Made by a program: the position numbers and the translations under genes. This document shows positions 32,723-41,746 of a stretch of 64,000 nucleotides of DNA, in pieces (positions within the stretch are counted from its first letter, which is position 1; every line of letters begins with the position of its first letter). The DNA is from Parcubacteria group bacterium (GTDB taxonomy: Bacteria; Patescibacteria; Paceibacteria; SW-4-49-11), in NCBI GenBank assembly GCA_943354045.1, contig CALRBF010000001.1, positions 248,001 to 312,000 of the forward strand, written 5' to 3'. The notes under the pieces are model-generated. The model did not search any database and had not been told where the DNA came from. It was given only the letters and a program-made list of their open reading frames with translations.

Positions 32723-34144
32723 ATGAATTGGCTAGAATCATTCGTATTTAGTCAAAAAATACTCGGGATGAATGCCCGTAATCTTATCTTTATCAAGCCT
32801 TATAATTACCGTAAATGGGTGCGCCTAGTAGATAATAAAATTAAATTCAAAAAAGAATTACAAAAACATAATATCCCCACCCCAAAACTCATCGCCACAG
32901 TTCGCTCTTATGAAAAACTTAATGAATTTGATTATAATAAACTTCCTAAAAGCTTTGTATTAAAACCAACCTCTGGATTTGGAGGAGAAGGTATTGTGGT
33001 AATATTTGGAGAACATAAAAAAAGAACCGCCGATGGGGAGAGACAATGGGTCAAAACTAAAGGAGTAAAACTCAGTGAGACAATGATACATAATCATATG
33101 AGCAATATTCTTGATGGAACATATTCTCGTACCAATAGCCCCGATGTGGCCTTCTTTGAAGAGCGAATTAAACTCAACAAATCATTCAAACATCTTGCCT
33201 ATAAAGGAATTCCTGATATTCGCGTAATTGTATTCAATCGCATTCCCGTAATGGCAATGATACGAATTCCTACCAAAGAATCTGATGGTAAGGCTAATCT
33301 TCATCTTGGAGGAATTGGTATTGGTATTGATATGGCAACAGGAGTTACTACCAATGCTATTATGAGAGAAAGATTCATAGATACCATTCCAGGGACGGAA
33401 ATCAGTCTTTCTGGTATACGTATACCCTATTGGAATACAATTTTAGATATTGCGATTCGTACCGCTGATATTACCAGATTAGGATTTACAGGGATAGATA
33501 TTGCTATTGACCGTGATGCAGGTCCTGTTGTATTAGAAGCGAATGCCCGACCGGGTCTCGCTATTCAAATTGCCAATCTCGCCCCCCTCAAAGAAAGATT
33601 ACAAAAAGTCAAAGGGCTTAAAGTGAAAACGGTAAAAAGAGCTATTAGGCTCGCTAAAGATTTGTTCGGAGGAGAAATTGAAGAAGAAATTGAGGAAATT
33701 ACTGGGCGACAAGTGATTGGACTTATTGAGGAAATTACATTATTTGGAAAAGATGATAAAAAACAAACCATAGAAGCCAAGGTAGATACGGGGGCAGGAA
33801 AAACATCTATTGATGAAAAGCTAGCTATTGAACTAGGTTATGCTGAAGTTTTAGAGCATATGAAAAAATTTAACATCAAGCCCGTTCTGACTTTAGATGA
33901 AATCAATGAACTATCCAAAAACAAAGTCTGGCGACAAATTGAAGAACATCCCGATATAGTGGGTGTCTCTAAAGTAAAAAGTAGTCACGGCTATTCTTAT
34001 AGACCAATAATTTATATCAAGCTTAAAGTAGGAGATGAGATTTTTGAAACTAAAGCCAATATTATAGCTAGACAAGATTTAAAATATTCAATAATTTTAG
34101 GAGAAAACTCTCTCAAAAGATTTATTATTGATCCAAGGAAGTAA
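32723..34144 (+). CDS. RimK-like ATP-grasp ligase fused to a retropepsin-like (RimB/Zn-protease) domain (473 aa)
   Basis: Residues 1-300 match the 'alpha-L-glutamate ligase-related' ATP-grasp family: QKILGMNARNLIFIKPYNYR, LVDNKIKFKKELQKHNIPTP, the ATP-lysine strand SFVLKPTSGFGGEGIVVI, and the metal-binding VLEANARPGLAIQIAN. Residues 330-473 form a retropepsin-like domain of the RimB type with Asp355 in KVDTGAGKTSI and a closing IILGENSLKRFIIDP. The ligase joins amino acids to a carboxylate with ATP. The peptidase half is expected to cut such products. In proteobacteria these are separate neighbouring genes, so the fusion is notable. Confidence 0.85.
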   Translation: MNWLESFVFSQKILGMNARNLIFIKPYNYRKWVRLVDNKIKFKKELQKHNIPTPKLIATVRSYEKLNEFDYNKLPKSFVLKPTSGFGGEGIVVIFGEHKKRTADGERQWVKTKGVKLSETMIHNHMSNILDGTYSRTNSPDVAFFEERIKLNKSFKHLAYKGIPDIRVIVFNRIPVMAMIRIPTKESDGKANLHLGGIGIGIDMATGVTTNAIMRERFIDTIPGTEISLSGIRIPYWNTILDIAIRTADITRLGFTGIDIAIDRDAGPVVLEANARPGLAIQIANLAPLKERLQKVKGLKVKTVKRAIRLAKDLFGGEIEEEIEEITGRQVIGLIEEITLFGKDDKKQTIEAKVDTGAGKTSIDEKLAIELGYAEVLEHMKKFNIKPVLTLDEINELSKNKVWRQIEEHPDIVGVSKVKSSHGYSYRPIIYIKLKVGDEIFETKANIIARQDLKYSIILGENSLKRFIIDPRK

Positions 34145-34146
34145 AA

Positions 34147-35502
34147 TTATTGGGGTAAAACTATATTTTCTCTAATCCAATCGACTACTTTTTGAGTACG
34201 TAAATCATCAATATATTCCCAGGATAATATTACTCTAACTACCCTTTCTCTATTACCTAATTGGGTAAAATTCATTGGCATTTGCGATACTATAAACTCA
34301 TTTTTATTTTTATGTTCAAATTCTAGTGAATTACTTTGTCTTAATATTTTATTTTCTAAAATATAATATAATCCGGGCTGGATACTTTGCTTTGGAAATA
34401 CCTTCCCTTTCAACAAATTTTTATCTATAAAAAAAACCATTTGAGATATTGAAAAAGAGTCTCTGGTGACATATAACGTTTGAATATCCTTATAATCCAA
34501 GTTGTTTTCTCCTACAAATTCCTTTATATGCAAACTTAATGGAGAAGGAATATTAACTTGTGAGTAAAACATATCAATTATAGGAAAAGCTGCTGTAATT
34601 CTTGGATTACACTCAATGATTTTAATTTCTTGTTTTTCAGTAATAATGAAATCAATTCCAAATATACCTTTATATCTAAATTCTTTATTTAATACACTTC
34701 CTATAATCTGAATGTATTCTATGACCTTATCATATAATATATGTTTATTAGGTATGCTATTACCCATAAATTTACCATTTATATCCGTATTAGAGGCTTC
34801 TCCTAAAACTAAATTTTTATCACCAATTATTTGATTATAGGGAGATGTCACAACTGTCCCATTACCATAATTAATACCTATTATTGCCATTGTCTTACCT
34901 TTTATATATTCTGTCACAATATACTTTTGATACCCTTCATCTTTAATTTTAGATAAAATTGAATTATAATCTAATTCAGAGAAAATAAAATATGTTCCAT
35001 TTCCCCCAGAAGTACAGTCCCCTTGTATTACAAATTCCTCAACCTCATAGTCTTTATAGTTTGTTTGTAATAACTGTTCCCTTGTTAAAACCTTAGTTTT
35101 CGGACAAAAAGTATATTGCTCAATTAACTTTCTAAAATTTACTTTATTTTCTAAATATTCTTGAGTTTCTAAGTCGTTATTTAAAATATTCAAATTATAC
35201 TTCAATTTCAATTCTTGAGTTAGCTCAGACTGTTTCTGAAATAAGACTCTGTTATCTACCTTTTTTAACATCTGCATCCAATCAGGATGATTTTCAACAT
35301 TAGCTTGATTATATCTTATTAAATTTAATTCTTCATCTGAAAGGTGATTATCCAAATTATAAAATATATCAGGATCTAAAAACTGATTATCAGCACCCCC
35401 TATTACAGAAAAAACATAGCAACTTTTATTTTTCATTGCATAATCATAAAATATATTTGGGCTTGAAGAAGCTAAAATAACATCATGATTAATATTTTTC
35501 AT
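34147..35502 (-). CDS. ATP-grasp ligase-like protein (451 aa)
   Basis: An N-terminal Rossmann-like part (HDVILASSSPNIFYDYAMKN) is followed by a central ATP-grasp domain. Visible elements are FVIQGDCTSGGNGTYFIF (glycine-rich loop), KYIVTEYIKGKTMAIIGINY, and the metal-binding strands GIFGIDFIITEKQEIKIIEC-NPR. This is the fold of carboxylate-amine/thiol ligases such as biotin carboxylase and peptide ligases. The substrate is unknown. It is tail-to-tail with the ligase/retropepsin gene (2 nt apart) and divergent from the metallopeptidase gene, so it belongs to the same functional group. Confidence 0.8.
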   Translation of the reverse strand: MKNINHDVILASSSPNIFYDYAMKNKSCYVFSVIGGADNQFLDPDIFYNLDNHLSDEELNLIRYNQANVENHPDWMQMLKKVDNRVLFQKQSELTQELKLKYNLNILNNDLETQEYLENKVNFRKLIEQYTFCPKTKVLTREQLLQTNYKDYEVEEFVIQGDCTSGGNGTYFIFSELDYNSILSKIKDEGYQKYIVTEYIKGKTMAIIGINYGNGTVVTSPYNQIIGDKNLVLGEASNTDINGKFMGNSIPNKHILYDKVIEYIQIIGSVLNKEFRYKGIFGIDFIITEKQEIKIIECNPRITAAFPIIDMFYSQVNIPSPLSLHIKEFVGENNLDYKDIQTLYVTRDSFSISQMVFFIDKNLLKGKVFPKQSIQPGLYYILENKILRQSNSLEFEHKNKNEFIVSQMPMNFTQLGNRERVVRVILSWEYIDDLRTQKVVDWIRENIVLPQ

Positions 35503-35554
35503 ATAATATTAAATTTATGATAATATATAAAAATACTACTATATCTAAACTCAT

Positions 35555-37390
35555 ATGTCTATTGAAACCAATACAAAATCTATAGCAAATAATGAGCAAA
35601 AACCGACTCTTTATCCAGAAAGACCATCATATTCTGCTCAAATACTATTATATGAAATAGCTCAATATGAGTCGGGTGAAAGAGAGAAGGAAATACTTTC
35701 TGATGAGGAAAAACAAGATTTAATAGAATTTGAAAATCCTTTTGTAGACAGAATTGCAGAATATTATAAGTTAGCAACTGGTAAAAAAGTTTTATATCCA
35801 GAATATTTTGATACCCCAGAAGGTCAAGTAACTTTAAAAGCAATTCCTGAATTTGCATCCCTTGATGGAGATATTGATATTAGGGGGAATATTGCAATTT
35901 TGAGAGCATTAAAACCTAAAATCATAACAGATTTAGTAAAAATTAGTACGGATTGGAATACTAATACTATGGTAGAGACTTTATCTCAACATATTAATCC
36001 TGATACGGGAGAACTTGATATAGAGGGTATTGAAAACCCAGAAAAATTAACCTATATTCAATATCCTGCTAACTTAACGGCAAAAATTGAAGGGTTAGAA
36101 GCAATAAGGCAAGAATTAAAACAAAAGCGATCTGACTTATATGCAGAAGAGGCTTCTGACACTACCGATATAAGTAAAGCTTTAATACATGCTAAAATAT
36201 TTCGCGTACAAGCATTAATTAAAAGAATTAATGTCATCATTGCAGAAACTAAAGAACAAGAAACATTTTTACGGAGCGAAGAATCCCATATTCCGCATAA
36301 ACCTCCCTATAAATTAGATAAATTTATATATGGAGTAAGTACACTTGATACTGATACGGGTAATTATAATCAGGTAGATAATCATTTATTAGCAATGGCT
36401 GATGATATTGCTGAATTAAATAAATCAATTAATCAAGAAAAGGCTCAAATTCTCTTAGAAAAAGGCCTAGACCAAGAAAAATTAGAAGAGAAGAATATTA
36501 CTCCCGAGGAGGCAAAACAATATTTAGATCAAATTCTTGCAAGCTATGACCTCTTGAGTGAATATCCTGCCGATGCTGAGCAAGTAGCTAAAAATATAAA
36601 GCCTGCCGATAATAAGTGGAGATGCTATATTAGACCAGGGAAAAGCACTCTTGAAATCGATAGTCAAAGTAAGACATTATTAATCCCCCCCCTAAATATA
36701 GATGTTCAAAAACTCATTACAAAGGCAGCTACTCATGAAATAATTCATATTCTTCAAAGAGAAAATACTGTTCAAATTGGTTTACCTCTTTATACACATC
36801 CTAGTCAAATTGCAGGAGATAGAGCTGAATTATTCCAAGAAGGTGGGGCTATGTATTATCAAGATCAAATATCTCAAGAGTTATTTGGATATGAAAGCCC
36901 TCCTCAACCCAATTATCTTAGAGCCATGGCCACCAAACAATCTGGAGGTACTTATATAGATTGTGTAAAAACATATTATGAAAGTATTCGCTCTCTACAA
37001 TCACACTCAGTAAGTCAATCTGAGTTAAAAGAATTTATACAAAAAGCACTTAGTGGCTCAATAAGATTATTCAGGAATTCCTCTTTTGATAATACTGACA
37101 CCCAAATTTCTAATACAAAAGATACCGTATATTTAGAACAGAAAGCTGTAATAGAAGCTATTTTAAAGTATCCAGAACTTAAAAACATTATATTAGTATC
37201 TGGAATTAATCTCGAAACAGCAAAAGAAATGATTCATTTTGGGTTATTAGATTTGAGTAAGCTCAGAACACCAGATTTATCTTATGTCAAAGAGCTTTGG
37301 GAAGAATTACGTCCTGATTATACATTAGATCATGAACCCCAAGACCAAAATCCCTCACTCACCCCTCCCTCCGATCTCCCCCTAGTATAA
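35555..37390 (+). CDS. Predicted zinc metallopeptidase, DUF1704/tyrosine-carboxypeptidase-like (611 aa)
   Basis: The catalytic core is THEIIHILQ with His394-Glu395-x-x-His398 and, 31 residues later, QEGGAMYYQ with Glu429 as likely third zinc ligand. A HEXXH followed at this distance by an 'EGLA-y'-type motif is how DUF1704 ('QEGLA') peptidases look; the eukaryotic members MATCAP and TMCP are tyrosine carboxypeptidases. Residues 1-330 are helical with no membrane segment. The C-terminal tail is Pro/Asp-rich. It faces the ATP-grasp gene across a 52-nt AT-rich gap. Assignment to this family is by motif only. Confidence 0.65.
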   Translation: MSIETNTKSIANNEQKPTLYPERPSYSAQILLYEIAQYESGEREKEILSDEEKQDLIEFENPFVDRIAEYYKLATGKKVLYPEYFDTPEGQVTLKAIPEFASLDGDIDIRGNIAILRALKPKIITDLVKISTDWNTNTMVETLSQHINPDTGELDIEGIENPEKLTYIQYPANLTAKIEGLEAIRQELKQKRSDLYAEEASDTTDISKALIHAKIFRVQALIKRINVIIAETKEQETFLRSEESHIPHKPPYKLDKFIYGVSTLDTDTGNYNQVDNHLLAMADDIAELNKSINQEKAQILLEKGLDQEKLEEKNITPEEAKQYLDQILASYDLLSEYPADAEQVAKNIKPADNKWRCYIRPGKSTLEIDSQSKTLLIPPLNIDVQKLITKAATHEIIHILQRENTVQIGLPLYTHPSQIAGDRAELFQEGGAMYYQDQISQELFGYESPPQPNYLRAMATKQSGGTYIDCVKTYYESIRSLQSHSVSQSELKEFIQKALSGSIRLFRNSSFDNTDTQISNTKDTVYLEQKAVIEAILKYPELKNIILVSGINLETAKEMIHFGLLDLSKLRTPDLSYVKELWEELRPDYTLDHEPQDQNPSLTPPSDLPLV

Positions 37391-37392
37391 AA

Positions 37393-37421
37393 TTGTCCCC
37401 TAAATATATTTATGCTATACT
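37393..37421 (+). promoter_or_regulatory. Promoter of the RNase H gene
   Basis: TTGTCC (37393-37398) and TATACT (37416-37421) with a 17-nt spacer. Confidence 0.6.
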
Positions 37422-37441
37422 AATATCAACCTATATTTTAT

Positions 37442-37855
37442 ATGACAATCAAAATACATACAGATGGTGCTTCTCGTGGAAATCCAGGTCCTGCTTCTCT
37501 TGGAGTAGTGATTGAGTTACCAGATGGGAGTATTAAAACCCATCATCAAACTCTTGGTATTGCGACTAATAATTATGCTGAGTATCAGGCTATTGTGGTG
37601 GCTCTCGAGAAAACAAAATCCCTTGTCGGTAAGGTGAATACCAAAAAATATGCGGTAGAGGTGTATTTGGACTCAGAGCTTGCCCAAAAGCAATTGACAG
37701 GTATTTATGAGCTTAAAGATGAAGCTATTCAAAAAGCTTTTATTCAAATTTGGAATTTGAGAATTAAATTCAAATCCGTTGATTTTATACATATTCGCCG
37801 AGAATTCAATAAACAAGCTGATGCTCTTGCCAATAAAGCTTTAGATGAAGTATAA
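37442..37855 (+). CDS. RNase HI-like protein (137 aa)
   Basis: RNase H cuts RNA in RNA-DNA hybrids. The first strand IKIHTDGASRGNPGPASLGV carries the catalytic Asp7. NNYAEYQAIVVALEK has the Glu, VEVYLDSELAQKQLTG the second Asp, and HIRREFNKQADALANKAL the last Asp. The short length and the GASRGNPGPA start fit the compact bacterial/archaeal type rather than E. coli RnhA, which has an extra basic handle. It is followed after 10 nt by the PEGA protein gene. Confidence 0.9.
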   Translation: MTIKIHTDGASRGNPGPASLGVVIELPDGSIKTHHQTLGIATNNYAEYQAIVVALEKTKSLVGKVNTKKYAVEVYLDSELAQKQLTGIYELKDEAIQKAFIQIWNLRIKFKSVDFIHIRREFNKQADALANKALDEV

Positions 37856-37865
37856 TATATATAAT

Positions 37866-39311
37866 ATGAATAGAAACACACAAAAAATCTTTGCCCGATC
37901 ACTTGTAATTCTCTTCTTTATCATAGCTCCGATACTGGTTTTATATGGTATGGGATATAGACTTAGTCGTGATAATAATGATTCTCCTATATTGACTTCT
38001 ACTGGAGGAGTTAGAATAAACACCAAAATTGCCTATGAAATCACTATCAATGATAAATTAGAATCCAAAAGTCCGCTTTTAAAAGTTGGGCTTGCTCCTC
38101 AAGATTTAAATATTGTCTTATCACTACCAGGATATCAGTCATGGCCTAAAAAAGTATCTATACAGCCCTCTTTTGTACAATTAATTAGTGATGTAACTCT
38201 TTTTCCTGAAAAGCCTGAATTAGAGAAATTTAGTGACTTATCCACAGCTCGTAATATACAAAGAGTGCCTGATGCTTCTTCAATATTATATACGTCTTAT
38301 AATCCCAAAGAATCCGGACTTTGGATTCTTAATCTTGATACCCAAATACGCAAGAGACTGACAGATAGTGTGGCTCTTGGAGGCCTAGATAATCAAGATT
38401 ATTCTGATTTTGCTTGGGATAATACAGGGAATATTCTTAGCTTCAAAACCTCACTTAATAATGTATTCCAATATTTTGTTATAACCAATATTGATACTAC
38501 TCCAATTCTTACCAATTTTACAACTTTAATTCCAATTGCTGATACTGCAGCCAGTCCCGTTAAAATTGTTAATCTAGATGCTGATAAATTATTATTCATA
38601 CAGGGAGGATCATTGTATGAACTTACTCAACAATTTAGTATTCGCTCTGATGCTCTTGTAGCTGATATAACACATAGTGATTTTGTAGATAATACTATTT
38701 ATTATGCTTCTGATAAAGATACTAATGTGGATATTATTCGTATTTATACTCTTGATAGCAAAAAAAGTACCGCAGTTGACACACCCGACATTGGTATTGA
38801 TAAGGTATTTGTCAGTCCTAATCAAGGTCATATTATTATATTAGATGACAAACAACATGCTTGGCTCAAATCACTGGGAGATAAAACCCCAGGATTTAAC
38901 CAAATTTCCGATCTTGAAATTACAGATATACAATTTAGCCTAGATTCTAAAAAAACCCTTCTCAAGGGTAAAAATAGCCTTTCCATACTATATCTTGATA
39001 CCATTGAAGGGTACAAATCTCGTATAGAGGGAGATTTTGATACATTATATACAAGTGAGAATACGATCACTAAAGCTGAGTTATGGGAACCAAATTCAGA
39101 ATATGTCTTATTTATTGAAAATAATACTCTGAAAGTGGTAGAATCTGATACCAGAGGTTTGGTTAACTCTTATACCTTACTAGATAATGTAATTAATACA
39201 GCTAGCATCAAATTACGTAATGATGCTAAGACAATTATAACTAATACTGATAATATTATTCAATATTTTAGCTTCCCTATTCGCACTCCTCTTATTAATC
39301 TCAATAATTAA
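37866..39311 (+). CDS. Membrane-anchored PEGA-domain protein with beta-propeller-like repeats (481 aa)
   Basis: A signal anchor (SLVILFFIIAPILVLYGMGY) is followed by a PEGA-like domain (TSTGGVRINTKIAYEITIND; LNIVLSLPGYQSWPKKVSIQ). Then come repeated strand motifs such as ASSILYTSYNPKESGLWILN and DFAWDNTGNILSFKT that resemble TolB-type propeller blades. Expected to lie outside the membrane. PEGA domains are found in envelope proteins, and the exact role is unknown. The ATG at 37866 is preferred over an earlier Met that overlaps the RNase H stop. Confidence 0.75.
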   Translation: MNRNTQKIFARSLVILFFIIAPILVLYGMGYRLSRDNNDSPILTSTGGVRINTKIAYEITINDKLESKSPLLKVGLAPQDLNIVLSLPGYQSWPKKVSIQPSFVQLISDVTLFPEKPELEKFSDLSTARNIQRVPDASSILYTSYNPKESGLWILNLDTQIRKRLTDSVALGGLDNQDYSDFAWDNTGNILSFKTSLNNVFQYFVITNIDTTPILTNFTTLIPIADTAASPVKIVNLDADKLLFIQGGSLYELTQQFSIRSDALVADITHSDFVDNTIYYASDKDTNVDIIRIYTLDSKKSTAVDTPDIGIDKVFVSPNQGHIIILDDKQHAWLKSLGDKTPGFNQISDLEITDIQFSLDSKKTLLKGKNSLSILYLDTIEGYKSRIEGDFDTLYTSENTITKAELWEPNSEYVLFIENNTLKVVESDTRGLVNSYTLLDNVINTASIKLRNDAKTIITNTDNIIQYFSFPIRTPLINLNN

Positions 39312-39350
39312 TATATATCCCCTAAGCTAACCCTATTGTAAACAAATTGT

Positions 39351-39535
39351 GTAGGGGCAATATTGTAGCTGCTAGTACTATTATTGTCCTCCCTTAGGGG
39401 AGCTTTAAGTCCCTCCTATATTTATTTAGGAGGTGGGTGGGTGTTAGGCCGGAGGAGGATAGATTTTAAGCTTGTATTTTATCCTCCCCAAAGTACTACA
39501 TAATACAGGCGACTATAAGTTCGCCCCTACGAAGT
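39351..39535. repeat. Mosaic hairpin repeat, copy R6
   Basis: It runs from GTAGGGGC to CCCCTACGAAG. Inside are CCTCCCTTAGGGGAGC, AGCTTTAAGTCCCTCC, the CCTCCTATATTTATTTAGGAGG hairpin (identical to R1), and GGCGACTATAAGTTCGCC. A GGAGGAT...ATCCTCC pair (39451-39487) encloses its middle part. Confidence 0.8.
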
Positions 39536-39570
39536 GAAGAATACATACATATGAGAAATTTTCTTATATC

Positions 39571-39599
39571 AAAAAAAGAGGATAATATCCTCTTTTTTG
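39571..39599. terminator. Bidirectional terminator between the PEGA gene and the ribosomal operon
   Basis: GAGGAT (39578-39583) and ATCCTC (39587-39592) are flanked by A6 on the left and T6 on the right, so it works on both strands. Confidence 0.7.
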
Positions 39600-39605
39600 A
39601 ATGCT

Positions 39606-40022
39606 TTATCGTTTTGCCCATTGTGGGGATTTACGAGCTTTTTTAAGTCCTGGTTTCTTTCGTTCTTTTCCTCTTGGATCTCGAGTAAGATAATTATTAT
39701 CTTTGAGCTGTTTTTTTAGACTTTCATCATATTTGACTAAAGCTCTTGCAATACCAAGCTGTATAGCATCAGCTTGTCCGGTAATTCCACCTCCTGATAC
39801 TTTTACGGTAATATCAAAGTTCTCTACTCCAAGCACAGATAATGGCTTGATGATATTAGTATGTTGCTCAACTAAATCAAAGTATTCAGTTATAGCTTTA
39901 TCATTTACTACAAAACTATGTTCTTTTTTTCGTGATAAAGTAATTCGAACTCTTGCAGTTGCAGATTTTCGTCGTCCTACTCCTTCATAATAATGACTTG
40001 CTGTAGTCTTAGTGATTGCCAT
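39606..40022 (-). CDS. rpsI: Ribosomal protein S9
   Basis: Small-subunit protein whose C-terminal tail reaches the P-site tRNA. The 138 residues include YYEGVGRRKSATARVRI, VSGGGITGQADAIQLGIARA and the basic C-terminus RDPRGKERKKPGLKKARKSP-QWAKR. The last residues QWAKR differ slightly from the usual QFSKR. It is the last gene of the operon, 2 nt after rplM. Confidence 0.97.
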   Translation of the reverse strand: MAITKTTASHYYEGVGRRKSATARVRITLSRKKEHSFVVNDKAITEYFDLVEQHTNIIKPLSVLGVENFDITVKVSGGGITGQADAIQLGIARALVKYDESLKKQLKDNNYLTRDPRGKERKKPGLKKARKSPQWAKR

Positions 40023-40024
40023 AC

Positions 40025-40390
40025 TTATTTCGTTATATCATTCTTATGTAATACTAATCGAGTTAACATCTTAGCTCTTAGTCGATTTTTTGGAAGCATA
40101 CCATATACTGCTTTTCTCAAAACTTCAGTAGAATCTTTAGCCATTTGCTTTTCTGCAGTAATTGACTTAATTCCTCCAGGATATCCTGTATGCCTATAAT
40201 AGGTTTTGGAAGCAATTTTATTTGGGTGAATAGAAAGTTTATTCGTATTATATACAATAACTTTTGCTCCCCCATCAATATGATATTCAAATTGTGCTGA
40301 ATTTTTTCCTATCAAAAGACTAGAGATTTCAGTAGCAAGAGCTCCTAGTCGTTTATTCTTAGCATCAATGGTAATAATTTCTCTTTGCAT
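40025..40390 (-). CDS. rplM: Ribosomal protein L13
   Basis: Large-subunit assembly protein. The 121 residues include DAKNKRLGALATEISSLLIG, YRHTGYPGGIKSITAEKQMA and KAVYGMLPKNRLRAKMLTRL. It is shorter than the usual 142 because the first 20 residues of the family are missing. It lies 6 nt after rplQ and just before rpsI. Confidence 0.96.
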   Translation of the reverse strand: MQREIITIDAKNKRLGALATEISSLLIGKNSAQFEYHIDGGAKVIVYNTNKLSIHPNKIASKTYYRHTGYPGGIKSITAEKQMAKDSTEVLRKAVYGMLPKNRLRAKMLTRLVLHKNDITK

Positions 40391-40396
40391 ATAAAC

Positions 40397-40747
40397 TTAT
40401 TTAACTAATTCAATTACCGCCATTTTACTCACATCACTTACCCTAATAGGAGCTTTGATAATACGAGTATATCCTCCCACTCTTTCTGTATAAGTAGGTG
40501 CAATATCTTCAAATAATTTATGAGTTGCACCCTTGGTCAAAAATCTTAATACATAGCGGCGAGATGCGATAGATCCTTTTTTACTATGAGTTACCATTCT
40601 TTCTACAAATGGTTGTAAAGCTTTAGCTTTAGCTTCTGTGGTAGTGATAGAACCACGAATAATCAAATCATTAGCAAGACTTCGCAAAAGTGCTTTTCTT
40701 TGCTCTCGATTTCGCCCTATTTTATGTAACTTATTTCCCTTATTCAT
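40397..40747 (-). CDS. rplQ: Ribosomal protein L17
   Basis: The N-terminal signature NKGNKLHKIGRNREQRKALL, RSLANDLI and the ITTTEAKAKALQPFVERMVT helix are plain. The C-terminus YTRIIKAPIRVSDVSKMAVI-ELVK is normal. Length 116. It follows rpoA after 48 nt. Confidence 0.96.
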   Translation of the reverse strand: MNKGNKLHKIGRNREQRKALLRSLANDLIIRGSITTTEAKAKALQPFVERMVTHSKKGSIASRRYVLRFLTKGATHKLFEDIAPTYTERVGGYTRIIKAPIRVSDVSKMAVIELVK

Positions 40748-40795
40748 AGTCTTGTGATCCTGTTAATGCACTCAATTGTACCTTATTTATCGCTT

Positions 40796-41728
40796 TTATG
40801 CAAGAGTTATATCATGCGCAGCTATTTGGTCTATTAATTTCTTAATAGAAGCCGCTGATAATCCCTTGATCTCTAATAAATCAGCTTTAGTAAATTGTGC
40901 TAATTGAGCAATATTTTTGATACCTGCTGACTCTAAAGCCTTAATAGTTTTTTGTGAAATATCAAGAGTTTCAATTTTGATACTTGAAGTTTCGATTTCT
41001 GAAGATTCTTGTACCTCTTCCTTTTGGGTTGAAGTAGGGGCAATATCTCCACTGAGAGCTGAGAACTGTTCTACTAAAATAGCTGCTGATTTGGTAATTA
41101 CATCTACAGGAGCAATAGTTCCATCAGTAGTAATATGGAATACAATTCTATTATAATTAGTTTTATCTCCAACTCGAGTATCTTCTACATCATAAGAAAC
41201 TCTCACAACTGGGGTAAAAATAGAGTCAACAGCAATAAGCCCGACCTCTGCTTGTCCCTCTTGTTCTGCTTCTTTTCTAAATCCAACACCTTTTTCAATC
41301 ACTAGCTCAATTTCTACCTTTGCGTCCTTATCAGTAAGAGTAAGTATAGGAGTTTCTGGATTAACAATAGTTACTCCTCCTGGAAGTTTAATATCTTTTC
41401 CTGTCACAAGTTTAGATCCTTGAGCCTTAATAGTAAGAAGTGTAGGAGAGTCAATTACTGCATTGAATCGTAATGCCTTGATATTAAGAGTAATATCAAT
41501 TACATCTTCTAAAACATGTGGGATAGTACTAAATTCATGACTTACTCCTTTAATACTATAATGAGTAACTGCAACTCCTTCAAGAGAAGATAACATAACT
41601 CTTCGAAGAGAATTGGCAATAGTTACTCCATATCCTGGATTAAGAGGTTCAATAGCATAACTTGCTTGAAAAGCATTTACTTCTTTTACGAGTACTGGTG
41701 ATTTAGGAAGAATGATATGATTAGGCAT
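40796..41728 (-). CDS. rpoA: RNA polymerase subunit alpha
   Basis: The alpha subunit dimer nucleates RNA polymerase assembly. The N-terminal domain has EPLNPGYGVTIANSLRRVML, and the C-terminal domain is a helix-hairpin-helix unit (LDISQKTIKALESAGIKNIA; LLEIKGLSAASIKKLIDQI) that binds UP-element DNA and activators. A flexible Ser/Thr/Glu-rich linker joins them. Length 310. The gene lies 18 nt after rpsD. Confidence 0.97.
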   Translation of the reverse strand: MPNHIILPKSPVLVKEVNAFQASYAIEPLNPGYGVTIANSLRRVMLSSLEGVAVTHYSIKGVSHEFSTIPHVLEDVIDITLNIKALRFNAVIDSPTLLTIKAQGSKLVTGKDIKLPGGVTIVNPETPILTLTDKDAKVEIELVIEKGVGFRKEAEQEGQAEVGLIAVDSIFTPVVRVSYDVEDTRVGDKTNYNRIVFHITTDGTIAPVDVITKSAAILVEQFSALSGDIAPTSTQKEEVQESSEIETSSIKIETLDISQKTIKALESAGIKNIAQLAQFTKADLLEIKGLSAASIKKLIDQIAAHDITLA

Positions 41729-41746
41729 AATTGTATTGGATTATTA

